A DNA stretch of 64,000 nucleotides from Crocinitomicaceae bacterium (lineage in GTDB: Bacteria > Bacteroidota > Bacteroidia > Flavobacteriales_D > Crocinitomicaceae), in the NCBI GenBank assembly GCA_028689775.1, contig JAQVCM010000010.1, positions 1 through 64,000 of the forward strand. Reading direction: 5' to 3'. Each line of letters starts with the position of its first letter. The first letter of the stretch is position 1. The translations under genes and the position numbers were made by a program. Under the pieces are notes generated by a model. It searched no databases. It was not told the origin of the DNA and saw only the letters and a list, made by a program, of their open reading frames with translations. Shown in pieces: positions 1 through 8,398 of this stretch.

Positions 1-59
1 TTTTTGACACTGTCTACCAGGTCTTTGGAAAATTGTTCAAAATCGAATTTTTCTTTCAT
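1..59 (-). CDS. Start of an insertion-sequence transposase, probably IS256-like (partial)
   Basis: Only the first 19 codons lie in the window, reading MKEKFDFEQFSKDLVDSVK from the ATG at 59 before the sequence ends. A strong AAAGGAG ribosome site sits 9-16 bases before the ATG, which is unusual for this genome. The short distance from a TAAACTGTGTCAAAA end-like motif (99-113) to the start codon is typical of an IS whose transposase begins just inside one end. The N-terminus and the TGTGTCAAAA-type end remind me of IS256/mutator elements; this is inference from a short piece, and another IS family is possible. Confidence 0.45.
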   Translation of the reverse strand, partial: MKEKFDFEQFSKDLVDSVK

Positions 60-64
60 AATTG

Positions 65-886
65 TCAAAATTTACTCCTTTTTCTTGAAAAAATAAAATT
101 TTGACACAGTTTAATGAACATACTCGTTTTAAGGTTGTAAAGGCATACTATTTTTTCTTTTTCCTTTTTCTTTCCTGGAGTATTTGTGTAAAACTTCAAA
201 ACAAAAACATCCTCGGTCATGTGTAATAAATCACTGGTATTATAAACTTGAACGAATTCCCAATAATCAATAGGACGTTTAGATTCTAACTCATGCAATT
301 TCTTACCATTAAGTGTAAAAAACGCATGTTTATAACTGTCACTTTTTCCTTCATTTTTTATTTTGTAGGACTTAAGAATTAAATTGCTTTCATAAATCTT
401 TTGCACACGAGGTACGAAGCTAATATCATATAGGAGGTAATCGGTAATGACTTCGTATAGTATGTTTTCGGATGCATCATTGAACGCTGCTTGTGAAATA
501 AGAGTGTCATTTTCTAAACGATAAACAGCTAACGCTCTAGGTCTTCTGTTTTTATTTTTCTCGTATTTATATGGATTTTCCTCAACTTCCAGTGAGTAGG
601 CTCCATCTTTAATGATTTTACCGCGATTATCCAGCAAGTAATCATTATTACTCGTGCCCTTAACACGGTCAAATTTCATTACAAAGAATAGAGGAGCGCT
701 GGAGTTCTTAACGTAAATGTCTTTGGATTTTACTATTTCCATGTTGTTCACGCATAAATACTCAAAGTCATCTTGTTGAATTATTGGTAAGTTATCAATT
801 GTTGGTGCGAATGAAATGAATTTTTCAGTTTGTGGAAGATATTTCTCGTTCAGTTTATTTAATAACCAATAACAAAATCTAAGCAC
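65..886 (-). pseudogene. Unknown protein gene with 3' end replaced by an insertion sequence
   Basis: A 273-codon frame of unknown function, soluble, with no signal peptide, no membrane segment and many charged and aromatic residues. Its last roughly 15 codons (IKLCQNFIFSRKRSKF and stop) are read from the IS end at 65-113, so the natural C-terminus appears lost. The start is also doubtful: the first start codon is a GTG at 886, 33 bases after the metal permease stop, with an AAAGG only three bases upstream; an N-terminal loss is possible. It lies downstream of the metal operon on the same strand and may be read through from it. I do not recognise a family. Confidence 0.6.
99..113 (-). mobile_element. 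Probable terminal repeat of the insertion sequence at the left edge
   Basis: On the minus strand this reads TAAACTGTGTCAAAA, and the related GTCAAAA/TTGACA words recur just inside (62-69 and 4-18). It lies 40 bases before the putative transposase start. The exact IS end and target duplication cannot be fixed because the other end is outside the window. Confidence 0.45.
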
Positions 887-919
887 TACCTTTCGCCACG
901 GTGGAGAAGGCGAGCGAAT

Positions 920-2083
920 TTACCCCCTAAACAAAAAGAAATCACGCTTCAAATGCTCAATCTCATCATCCTTATTGGTCAAGATATACTTTAAAGTCAG
1001 ATCGGTAAAATTCTCACCTTTTTCAGTTAAGGCAATCAAGTCACCTTCGAACTGAATCATGTTGTTTTTATCCGCTAAATCAACCACCGATTCTGCGTAC
1101 TTTTTAGTCCAGTTGAAATGTTCTTGCAAGTGAATGAATTGTCTTGCCTCAATTTCATCGCGGTGATTGTTTAAGTGCAACAAAAAGATGATTAATGAAA
1201 CTTCAATCTTTTGTTTTTTATGTCGATAGATGCTGGCGATTAAACCTTTATCGGATGCGAATAAATAAGTGATTAGAAATATTACACCAAGCATCGTCGT
1301 CATCGATCCAGAAATGGATGCATCTAAATAATGTGCTAGCCAATATCCGCTGATGGCGGAAGTTACACCAAATAGAACGGCTAATCCAATCATTTTCTTG
1401 AGATTGGTAGTCAAGAGATAAGCAGTTGCTGCGGGTGCAATCATGAGTGCTACGACTAAAATTGCGCCAACAGCATCAAATGCGCCAACGATGGTAACGG
1501 ATGAAACGGACATCAAGCCGTAATGAAAAATCAGCGGTGAAATTCCGATGGAAGCAGCTAATCCGGGATCAAATGTGGTTACCTTCAATTCTTTAAAAAA
1601 GAGGAGAAGTGAAGCGACCGAGATGATCAAAATCGTTCCCATGATCCAAAGTGACTTTGGTCCCAAATCCATGCCGTCGAAAATGAATCGATCAAATGGT
1701 GCAAATGCCAATTCTCCGATCAAAACGGAATCGACGTCTAAATGAATGTCATTTGCGTTTTTGGAAATTAAAATAACACCAATACTGAATAGGAGTGGAA
1801 AGACTAATCCAATGGCAGTGTCTTCTTTCACGAGTTTTGTTCGCTGAATCATTTCAACCATTACAATTGTTAGTACACCCGTTACGGCAGCTAGTAAAAT
1901 CAACCAAGGTGAGTTTAAATCGTTGGTGATAAAGAAACCAACAACAATTCCAAGTAGAATGGAGTGACTAATGGCGTCGCTAATCAATGCCATTTTTCGC
2001 AAGACTAAAAATACTCCTGGAATGGCACATGCAGCGGCTACTACAGCAGCAATTATTTGAATTTCTATTTGTGCATCACCCAT
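920..2083 (-). CDS. Metal ABC transporter permease (TroD/MntB-like) with C-terminal winged-helix domain
   Basis: Inner-membrane permease of the ABC-3 family (Mn/Zn/Fe uptake). Residues about 8-275 form eight or nine hydrophobic segments with the family stretch VLRKMALISDAISHSILLG near residue 27 and the cluster of small residues around GAFDAVGAILVVALMIAPAA near 200. The usual family length is about 280-300 residues; here about 100 extra residues follow (from YRHKKQKIEV). They have the helix-helix-wing look of a DtxR-type or winged-helix domain, ending in a TEKGENF turn. It is the last transporter gene of a four-gene operon and its first codons overlap the stop of the other permease by 8 bases. 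Specificity for Mn, Zn or Fe cannot be read from the permease. Confidence 0.9.
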   Translation of the reverse strand: MGDAQIEIQIIAAVVAAACAIPGVFLVLRKMALISDAISHSILLGIVVGFFITNDLNSPWLILLAAVTGVLTIVMVEMIQRTKLVKEDTAIGLVFPLLFSIGVILISKNANDIHLDVDSVLIGELAFAPFDRFIFDGMDLGPKSLWIMGTILIISVASLLLFFKELKVTTFDPGLAASIGISPLIFHYGLMSVSSVTIVGAFDAVGAILVVALMIAPAATAYLLTTNLKKMIGLAVLFGVTSAISGYWLAHYLDASISGSMTTMLGVIFLITYLFASDKGLIASIYRHKKQKIEVSLIIFLLHLNNHRDEIEARQFIHLQEHFNWTKKYAESVVDLADKNNMIQFEGDLIALTEKGENFTDLTLKYILTNKDDEIEHLKRDFFLFRG

Positions 2084-3203
2084 TTTCTAAGGAATTAGAA
2101 TGAAACATGTCTTTCGCCTCTTTGAATCCAATTGCGGTTAATTTCCATTGGTTTCCTTCAATCTGAATCCATTCTTTTTCCTCCATCTTCTTCAAAGATG
2201 ACTTGCTGAAACCTCGAAAATCGTTGAGGATTCCGATGGCGTGTGGATGCGTGAAATCTTGGTGCGTTTTTGCAATGTTATACATCAATTGCAAGGTTTT
2301 CATCAGTTCTAAATTGTTTCGATTTTGATGTAAACGAAGTTGTTGAAACAGAATTCCGCGAATTGGTGAGAATATGAATGAAAATAAAACGATTGCCGAT
2401 GCAACAATTACGATTACCGGACCGGTCGGAAGATTGTTTTCTGATGCACTGATTCCGGTTCCAATTAATCCTGACAATGCACCAATAATCGCAGCAATCA
2501 AAACCATTTTACCCAAACTGTTTGTCCATTGCCGTGCGGCTGCGGCTGGTGCTAATAACAAGGCGCTCATCAATACCACTCCAACAGTTTGCAAGCCGAG
2601 TACGATGGTTAAAACAATGAAAAAGGTGATGAGGATGTCGATGAATTTGACATTAAATCCTAAGGTCTTCGCATAATCTGTATCGAACAACATGATCTTA
2701 AATTCTTTCCAAAAAAGGAATAATATGACCAATGCGATAAGCGTTACAGCAATCAAAATATAAACATCCAAATCGATCAAAGTCGCTGCTTGACCAAATA
2801 AATATTTATCCAATCCAGCTTGATTGGCATCTGGTAATTTCTGAACGTAAGTCAATAAAAGGATACCAAATCCAAAAAAGATGGATAAAATAAGTCCTAA
2901 TGCCGTATCTGTTTTTAAGTGTGTTTTGTGAACGATACTTCGGATCCAAACGGTTCCAATCAAACCAACAATCAAAGCTCCGAAGAGTAAAACATACGAT
3001 TCTTTTGAACCTGTAATCAAGAATGCCAAGACAATTCCGGGAAGGGCAGCGTGTGAAATGGCATCGCCTAATAAACTCTCTTTTCGCAAAACGGCAAAAC
3101 TCCCCAACATTCCACTCGTGGCACCCAAAACCATCGTTCCAATTGCGATTGTTCGCAAGGTGCTGTCGGTAAAAAGCGCTATGAATGTATCGAAAATTGA
3201 CAT
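2076..3203 (-). CDS. Metal ABC transporter permease (TroC/MntC-like) with C-terminal winged-helix domain
   Basis: Second ABC-3 permease of the same transporter. Hydrophobic segments fill residues about 15-285, with the family motif VLRKESLLGDAISHAALPG near residue 39 and a GVVLMSALLLAPAAAAR stretch near 215. Residues about 290-375 are cytoplasmic and resemble a winged helix (SKSSLKKMEEKEWIQIEG followed by a LTAIGFKEA turn). Chlamydial YtgC is a known fusion of such a permease to an iron-dependent repressor; here both permeases carry such a tail, but the tails are not close copies of each other by eye. The gene lies 35 bases after the ATPase gene and overlaps the next permease. Confidence 0.9.
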   Translation of the reverse strand: MSIFDTFIALFTDSTLRTIAIGTMVLGATSGMLGSFAVLRKESLLGDAISHAALPGIVLAFLITGSKESYVLLFGALIVGLIGTVWIRSIVHKTHLKTDTALGLILSIFFGFGILLLTYVQKLPDANQAGLDKYLFGQAATLIDLDVYILIAVTLIALVILFLFWKEFKIMLFDTDYAKTLGFNVKFIDILITFFIVLTIVLGLQTVGVVLMSALLLAPAAAARQWTNSLGKMVLIAAIIGALSGLIGTGISASENNLPTGPVIVIVASAIVLFSFIFSPIRGILFQQLRLHQNRNNLELMKTLQLMYNIAKTHQDFTHPHAIGILNDFRGFSKSSLKKMEEKEWIQIEGNQWKLTAIGFKEAKDMFHSNSLENG

Positions 3204-3238
3204 TTTTTAGTTTGCGTCGTTTAGTTTTTATCCGGTAG

Positions 3239-3976
3239 TTATCGGATGGCTACTTTATAGTTGATTCCGTATGTTTTGGTCAAATTATCGTCGTTGAAAA
3301 TATCTTTGATTGGTCCGGTAGCGATTTTCTCTACGTTTAAAAAGGTCACCCAATCAAAATATTCTGGGACGGTTTGTAAATCGTGGTGAACTACAACCAA
3401 GGTTTTGCCGTCTTTTCGTAATTCTTTCAAGATGTTGACAATCGCGATTTCTGTTGTTGCATCAACACCTTGAAACGGTTCATCCATGATGTAAATCGAT
3501 GCATTCTGAACCAAAGCTCGCGCTAAAAATACACGTTGTTGTTGACCACCACTTAGTTGACTGATTTGTCTGTCTTTAAAAGAGAGCATGTCTACTTTTT
3601 CCAAAGCTTCCAAAGCCGCTTTCTTTTCTTTCAGACCAGGACGTTTGATCCAACCTAAAGTTCCATAAGTTCCCATCAAAACAACGTCAATTGCGGTCGT
3701 TGGAAAATCCCAATCAACACTTCCTTTTTGCGGAACGTAAGCAACTAATTTCCGCTGTTTGTGATACGGTTTTCCGAAAACTTGAACATTTCCAGCAATT
3801 GGTTTGACGATGTCTAACATCGCTTTGATCAAGGTCGATTTTCCAGCGCCGTTCGGACCAACAATTGCCATCATCACACCTTCTGGGATTTTTAAATCAA
3901 TATCCCACAAAACAGGTTTGTAATTGTATGCAACTGTTAAGTCATCAACTTGAATGGCAATTCTTTCTTCCTTCAT
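3239..3976 (-). CDS. Metal ABC transporter ATP-binding protein (TroB/MntB ATPase)
   Basis: Nucleotide-binding subunit that powers metal import. Seen directly: Walker [10 protein letters not shown] at residues 40-48, Q-loop at VPQKG near 81-85, signature LSGGQQQR at 141-148, Walker B IYIMDEP at 161-167 and the switch histidine in VVHHD near 197. The length of 245 residues is normal for the family. It begins 6 bases after the stop of the binding lipoprotein gene, so the two are very likely co-transcribed and translationally linked. Confidence 0.95.
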   Translation of the reverse strand: MKEERIAIQVDDLTVAYNYKPVLWDIDLKIPEGVMMAIVGPNGAGKSTLIKAMLDIVKPIAGNVQVFGKPYHKQRKLVAYVPQKGSVDWDFPTTAIDVVLMGTYGTLGWIKRPGLKEKKAALEALEKVDMLSFKDRQISQLSGGQQQRVFLARALVQNASIYIMDEPFQGVDATTEIAIVNILKELRKDGKTLVVVHHDLQTVPEYFDWVTFLNVEKIATGPIKDIFNDDNLTKTYGINYKVAIR

Positions 3977-3982
3977 ACCTCT

Positions 3983-4963
3983 TTATTTAAGCGATTCTAC
4001 CATGGTATTCACGTTGTATTTGAACATGCCAATGTACGTTCCTTCATCGGTATTCGGACTTCCCAAAGCATCGCTGTACAAAGAACCACCGATTTGTACA
4101 ACATGACCATCTTTTTCAACCGCATTTTGCAAGGCTTCAATGTTTCTACGTGGCACAGAACTTTCTATGAAGATCGCATTTAATTTAGTTTCAATAATGA
4201 AATCTCTCAAGCGCTGAACATCTTTTACGCCTGCTTCAGTTGCCGTAGAAATTCCTTGAAGACCCAAAACTTGAACACCGTATTCTTTACCAAAATAACT
4301 AAAAGCATCGTGTGCTGTGACTAATATTCGTTTTTCTTTTGGCAAACTCTCAATTTTTGTTCTGATATAGATTTCAAGTTCGTCTAATTCCTTTTGATAT
4401 CTGATGTTATTGCTCTTATAATAAGCAGCACTTTTTGGATCTGCTTTGGTCAAAGACTTCGCAACTTGATCCGCCATTTGTTTTACCAATTTGACGTTGA
4501 ACCACGTGTGTGGATCGTAGTTTCCTCCAAAGTTTTTAGATTCTATCAAGAGATTTTTATCAATCGCTTCTCCCAAAGAAACAGTGGTTTTGTTGACAGA
4601 TTTCATTTTTTCGAAAATGTCCACCATTTTGCCTTCCAAGTGCAATCCTGCATAAAAGATGAGGTCACTCTGAGATAATTTTGAAACATCGCCTTCACTT
4701 GCTTTGTATAAGTGTGGATCAACTCCCGCGCCCATTAATCCTTGTAGTTGGATGGAATCACCACCAATATTGTGAACGATGTCTGTGAAGATGTTGGTGG
4801 TCGTGATCACGTTTAATTTACTGGATTTTCTAGCAGAAGGATCACAAGATGAAATGAGGAAAAGCGTTGCTGATAGAAATAGTGTGCATGTAATGCTTTT
4901 GAAGCGAATTTTACTTCTTCTCCGCATTGTTTTATGAAAATTTCCGTTCTTGATAAATAGCAT
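3983..4963 (-). CDS. Metal-binding lipoprotein of ABC transporter (TroA/ZnuA family)
   Basis: Captures the metal in the periplasm and hands it to the permeases. A signal peptide ends in the lipobox LISSC with Cys40 as the acylated residue. The ligand set fits TroA: His84 (VDPH), His152 (YDPH), His218 (TAHDA) and Asp298 (YSDALG), with spacing like that of Treponema TroA, which takes Zn and Mn. The His-rich loop of high-affinity zinc proteins (ZnuA) is absent, which favours manganese or a broad-range system; this is inference. The start could be 4963 or the in-frame ATG at 4927, which would give a shorter signal peptide. First gene of the operon. Confidence 0.92.
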   Translation of the reverse strand: MLFIKNGNFHKTMRRRSKIRFKSITCTLFLSATLFLISSCDPSARKSSKLNVITTTNIFTDIVHNIGGDSIQLQGLMGAGVDPHLYKASEGDVSKLSQSDLIFYAGLHLEGKMVDIFEKMKSVNKTTVSLGEAIDKNLLIESKNFGGNYDPHTWFNVKLVKQMADQVAKSLTKADPKSAAYYKSNNIRYQKELDELEIYIRTKIESLPKEKRILVTAHDAFSYFGKEYGVQVLGLQGISTATEAGVKDVQRLRDFIIETKLNAIFIESSVPRRNIEALQNAVEKDGHVVQIGGSLYSDALGSPNTDEGTYIGMFKYNVNTMVESLK

Positions 4964-5008
4964 GTTCTTCTTGTTTGAGTTGAAAAGTACAACTTGAATC
5001 AGGTTGAT

Positions 5009-5022
5009 TTAGATGAGTCTAA
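5009..5022. promoter_or_regulatory. Probable DtxR/MntR-type operator box 1
   Basis: The sequence TTAGATGAGTCTAA is an inverted repeat of TTAG around six bases. It lies just downstream of the predicted start of transcription of the metal operon, where a bound repressor would block the polymerase. The half-site resembles those of the DtxR/IdeR/MntR family (TTAG...CTAA). Confidence 0.6.
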
Positions 5023-5033
5023 GTTTTATTTTA

Positions 5034-5041
5034 CAAATTTA
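5034..5041 (-). promoter_or_regulatory. Predicted -7 element of the metal-transport operon promoter
   Basis: Reads TAAATTTG on the minus strand, a full match to the Bacteroidota -7 consensus TAnnTTTG. About 20 bases upstream, within the second operator box, is a TTTAG that could serve as a poor -33 element. It gives a leader of roughly 65 bases before the lipoprotein gene. Confidence 0.5.
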
Positions 5042-5052
5042 AAACAAAATAC

Positions 5053-5066
5053 TTAGAATGAGCTAA
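5053..5066. promoter_or_regulatory. Probable DtxR/MntR-type operator box 2
   Basis: TTAGAATGAGCTAA, the same TTAG-N6-CTAA design as the box at 5009. The two boxes start 44 bases apart, close to four helical turns, so bound proteins would lie on the same face. This one covers the -33 region of the predicted promoter. Confidence 0.6.
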
Positions 5067-5422
5067 ACTGCTTGATTTATTTTCGATACCAATGAAAGAA
5101 AATCCAGTGATAATCAATTGTTTTTCCGCTGATGCCTTTGCATCGAGAAATCTTCTTGCTCACTATAATAACCTGAGTTCGATTATCCCATCGATTTTAT
5201 ATCGCTGATAATGAGATTGTAATAAACTATTCAAAATTCTCTTTGTTCAGCTGTTCAATAAATGGCATCCTACTTCGTCATTTTAAATAAAAATAGTCCA
5301 CTATTTTCTATTTAAAATTTCTCGTATTATACGCCTTCATTGAAATATAAATCTCAATCTTTCAATCGACCTCAGGTTAAAATCATTTATCGGATAAAAT
5401 TAAAATAAAATTAGTTTTTTAC
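5067..5422. other. Gene-free stretch between divergent metal operon and tetR
   Basis: AT-rich sequence with no frame, RNA gene, or repeat that I can support. It simply separates the metal operon promoter from the tetR promoter. Confidence 0.5.
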
Positions 5423-5424
5423 TT

Positions 5425-5451
5425 TTGGAATCAAATTTTGTCATACTTTTG
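5425..5451 (+). promoter_or_regulatory. Predicted promoter of the tetR-efflux operon
   Basis: The -7 element TACTTTTG at 5444-5451 matches TAnnTTTG fully; a TTG at 5425-5427 lies 16 bases upstream, slightly closer than the usual 17-23. Transcription would start near 5458, so an ATG at 5438 cannot be the start of tetR. Confidence 0.55.
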
Positions 5452-5453
5452 CA

Positions 5454-5470
5454 GTGTTAGTAAACACTTA
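5454..5470. promoter_or_regulatory. Candidate TetR autoregulatory operator
   Basis: An imperfect inverted repeat centred on GTGTTAGTAAACAC, with AGTGTT on the left and AACACT on the right. It overlaps the predicted transcription start and is just before the tetR start codon, the classical place for a TetR-family self-repression site. Confidence 0.45.
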
Positions 5471-5476
5471 CATACG

Positions 5477-6085
5477 ATGAAAGATAAAATAATGTATTCA
5501 GAACGTCAGGTTGAAATTATTGAAGCAGCGACAAAAAGGATTGATAATCACGGAATTCAAGAGTTGACCATCAAGAATTTAGCTTCAGATATTTTTCTTT
5601 CAGAAGCAGCGCTTTATCGTCACTTCAAAAGTAAAAGCGATATTTTGGTTGCACTTTTACGCTATTCGATTTTAGAAATGCGCCAGCGGATTGAAGTGAT
5701 TAGTACCAACGATGAACTCAATCCGATTGAAAAAATAGTTGGAGTTTTTAATTCACAACTCGAGAGTTTTGTTGCCAAACCGGCAATTGTAAGCGTGATT
5801 TTTTCAGAAGGAATATTTCAATTCAACAAAGAATTATCTGGTATTTTGAAAGAAATGATGGACATGATGCACGCGTACATCAGTCAATTGGTGGAGCAAG
5901 GTCAAGAACAAAATAGAATTCGAAGATCGATTGGAAGTGGAACGCAAACGACCATCATCATGGGAAGCATGCGTTTAACTGTTTTGAAATGGAAAATCTC
6001 TGGTCATCAAGCCGATTTAGTCAAAGAGGGAAATTTGGTTCTGAATGGAATTTTAAAAATGATCGCTAAATCAGAAGTAAAATGA
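5477..6085 (+). CDS. TetR/AcrR-family transcriptional regulator
   Basis: A 202-residue repressor of the usual TetR length. The N-terminal helix-turn-helix lies at about residues 12-57, with LTIKNLASDIFLSEAALYRH as the recognisable core; the C-terminal ligand-binding half is helical and divergent. The start is placed at ATG 5477 because the predicted promoter and operator overlap the earlier in-frame ATG at 5438; ATG 5492 is also possible. The stop overlaps the next start by four bases (ATGA). It probably controls itself and the downstream efflux genes. Confidence 0.9.
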   Translation: MKDKIMYSERQVEIIEAATKRIDNHGIQELTIKNLASDIFLSEAALYRHFKSKSDILVALLRYSILEMRQRIEVISTNDELNPIEKIVGVFNSQLESFVAKPAIVSVIFSEGIFQFNKELSGILKEMMDMMHAYISQLVEQGQEQNRIRRSIGSGTQTTIIMGSMRLTVLKWKISGHQADLVKEGNLVLNGILKMIAKSEVK

Positions 6086-6468
6086 AACTAAACATCCTTA
6101 AAATTAGTGGTTTTTTCCTGGCTCTTTTCGGCTTGGTTTCTTTGTTTATGACCACTTCCGTCATCTTCGATCTATTCGGTATTCGTGAAAAAGAAGGGAA
6201 TTATGTTTTGTTTGTAGTGATTTCAAACTTCATTGCAGCAATCTTGTATTTAACAGCTTCTTATGGAATGTTTAAAAGACAAAAATGGGCTGCGATTCCG
6301 CTCTTTTTATCCGTATTCATTTTAATCACCGCTTTCCTCTTTTTGCAAGTAGTGATTGAAAGCGGAGGAGTTTATGAAGAGAAAACAGTTAAGGCACTTG
6401 TATTTCGGATAGTTTTATCTCTTATCTTTGCTTTCATTGCATATTTAAAAATTAATAAAAAAAAATAA
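6082..6468 (+). CDS. Small four-helix inner-membrane protein
   Basis: 128 residues with four hydrophobic segments (about 8-30, 42-62, 70-92 and 104-123) and a lysine-rich end. No family recognised. It is translationally coupled to tetR through an ATGA overlap and is followed four bases later by the His-rich lipoprotein gene, so it belongs to the efflux locus. A role in sensing or assisting export is only a guess. Confidence 0.8.
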   Translation: MKLNILKISGFFLALFGLVSLFMTTSVIFDLFGIREKEGNYVLFVVISNFIAAILYLTASYGMFKRQKWAAIPLFLSVFILITAFLFLQVVIESGGVYEEKTVKALVFRIVLSLIFAFIAYLKINKKK

Positions 6469-6472
6469 CAGT

Positions 6473-6949
6473 ATGAAAAATAAATTTAGACTATTAGTTG
6501 CTTTGAGTTTCTTGTTCGCAGTTTCGAGCTGTAACAACGACAAACACGATGAAAAAGGTCACGACCAAGAGCACCATGCAACAGATCCACACGCTGGTCA
6601 CGATCACGGTGATGTTGAAGATGAGTTGGTTTTGAATGAAGGTAAGAAATGGAAAATGAATCCAGAAATGCTTACAATCATTCGTTCCATGGAAAAGGAT
6701 GTGAACACCTTCAGCTCTGAAAAGTTAGCGGATATGCAGACTTTGGGAACGAAATTAGATGGTCAAGTAAATGAATTGACTTCTAGTTGTACGATGGAAG
6801 GGCAAGCACACGACGAACTTCACAAGTGGTTACTTCCATTTATTCACGACATCAAACATTTGAAAGAAGCTGCAAACGATGCAGAAGGAAAAGAAACCAT
6901 GGATGATTTGAAAGAATCTTTGGTAGAATTTAATCAGTATTTTGAATAA
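6473..6949 (+). CDS. Histidine-rich lipoprotein, possible metal binder
   Basis: Signal peptide followed by the lipobox VSSC (Cys20). Residues about 24-50 contain about nine histidines together with many Asp/Glu, in pairs such as HDEKGHDQEHH and HAGHDHG, which suggests divalent metal binding; the rest is helical and carries one further Cys in SSCTMEG. The protein should be anchored facing the periplasm. It follows the membrane protein gene by four bases and is closed by a terminator hairpin, so the TolC-adaptor-RND genes may have a second promoter. Whether the metal link means the pump exports metals is not shown. Confidence 0.85.
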   Translation: MKNKFRLLVALSFLFAVSSCNNDKHDEKGHDQEHHATDPHAGHDHGDVEDELVLNEGKKWKMNPEMLTIIRSMEKDVNTFSSEKLADMQTLGTKLDGQVNELTSSCTMEGQAHDELHKWLLPFIHDIKHLKEAANDAEGKETMDDLKESLVEFNQYFE

Positions 6950-6972
6950 ACTACAATAATAAATACAATACG

Positions 6973-7006
6973 AAAGACAAGAATCAATTGGTTCTTGTCT
7001 TTTTTA
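6973..7006 (+). terminator. Intrinsic terminator after the His-rich lipoprotein gene
   Basis: An 11-bp perfect stem (AAAGACAAGAA / TTCTTGTCTTT), an 8-base loop, and a run of T continuing to 7005. It separates the regulator/lipoprotein genes from the efflux pump genes. Confidence 0.8.
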
Positions 7007-7045
7007 GCCTTATAAATTATTCTTACGAATAAAAAAATTTACCCC

Positions 7046-8389
7046 ATGAAGTTAGTAAGCGCTCACATACATACTGATCATCGAATAAAAATGATGCTTT
7101 TATTCCTGTTGTTTCTTTTCTTGTCAACTACAATTTCTGCACAAACGTGGACTTTGGAACAGTGCATTGATTCTGCAAAAGTTAATAGTAAGACATTGAT
7201 AATCAGTAAAAACAATGTCTTGATCAGCGAACAGAAGAACAAAGAAATTCGTTCCAACTTGATTCCGAAAGTGAATCTAAATGCAGATTACAAGTATTTT
7301 ACAGACTTACCCTATCAGTTGATGCCGATGTCTGTTTTTGGTGGACCTGAAGGGAAATTTAAAGAAGCACAATTTGGTGTTCCGCATAACTTCAACACCA
7401 ATTTACAAGTGACCATGCCGCTTTATAATCCGCAGATTTATGGTGGAATTCAAGCGACAAAAATTGCGAGTGAAATGAGTAAATTGCACTACGAGAAATC
7501 AGAAGAGAACTTGTTTTTTGAGATTTCTAACGCCTATTACAATGCGCAAATATTGGATAATCAAGTGCGATTTATCGATAGTAATTTGATTAATTCAGAG
7601 CGTCTGCTTTCCAACATTCAATTGCTAAGAACACAGTTAATGGCAAGAGAAACGGATGTCGATAAAGTGGAATTGCAAATCAAACAACTGAAAACTCAAA
7701 AATCGCTGTTGCAAAGTAAATACGAGCAAATCCGCAACATGCTGCGTTTCTTAATCAATGTTCCTGAAAATCAACCATTCGCTATTGAGAAGAATATTGT
7801 AGAGAAAAAATCTACGAATTATTCAACACAATCAACGGTAGAAATAAGGATGATTCAAACACAAAATAGGCTCATTCTTAGTGAGTTGAAAACCTTGAAA
7901 ACAACTCGAATCCCTTCACTTGCGTTGATTGGTTCTTATGGGTTTACAGGGTATGGATACGATCGAAAACCGAATGAGTTTTTCAACTTCTATCCCGTCG
8001 GTTTTGCAGGAATTCAAATGAATTATCCTTTGTTTAATGGCATGGTGACGCAACGAAAAATAGATCAAAAGAAATATGAGCTAGAAAACAATTCCCTTCA
8101 AAACGAAATCAATTCGGAAGGAACTTCGATTCAAATTGTCAATGCGAAAATGCAATTATCAGTTTCGAAAAATGCAATTGAAACTTCAGAACAACAAGTC
8201 GCATTGGCTCAAAAAATCTACCAACAAACCTTGTTGCAACAAGCACACGAAATGGCTTCGTTGACAGATGTGCTTTTAGCAGATACTGAAGTCCGACAAG
8301 CACAGCAAAATTACTTAACTGCACTGATCGATTACATGAAGGCAGATTTAGAATTGAAAAAGATAACAGGGAATTTTTTAAACAAATAA
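7046..8389 (+). CDS. TolC-family outer-membrane efflux protein
   Basis: Outer-membrane exit duct of a tripartite efflux pump. A signal peptide ends at TTISAQ (about residue 33); the mature part begins TWTLEQCIDSAKVNS, the typical first helix of the outer-membrane efflux family, and long helical hairpins follow in two repeats. The length of 447 residues is normal. ATG at 7091 or 7094 would give a more usual signal peptide (MMLLFLLFLFLSTT) and may be the true start. First gene of the pump set, nine bases before the adaptor gene. Confidence 0.92.
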   Translation: MKLVSAHIHTDHRIKMMLLFLLFLFLSTTISAQTWTLEQCIDSAKVNSKTLIISKNNVLISEQKNKEIRSNLIPKVNLNADYKYFTDLPYQLMPMSVFGGPEGKFKEAQFGVPHNFNTNLQVTMPLYNPQIYGGIQATKIASEMSKLHYEKSEENLFFEISNAYYNAQILDNQVRFIDSNLINSERLLSNIQLLRTQLMARETDVDKVELQIKQLKTQKSLLQSKYEQIRNMLRFLINVPENQPFAIEKNIVEKKSTNYSTQSTVEIRMIQTQNRLILSELKTLKTTRIPSLALIGSYGFTGYGYDRKPNEFFNFYPVGFAGIQMNYPLFNGMVTQRKIDQKKYELENNSLQNEINSEGTSIQIVNAKMQLSVSKNAIETSEQQVALAQKIYQQTLLQQAHEMASLTDVLLADTEVRQAQQNYLTALIDYMKADLELKKITGNFLNK

Positions 8390-8398
8390 GAAGGAATT

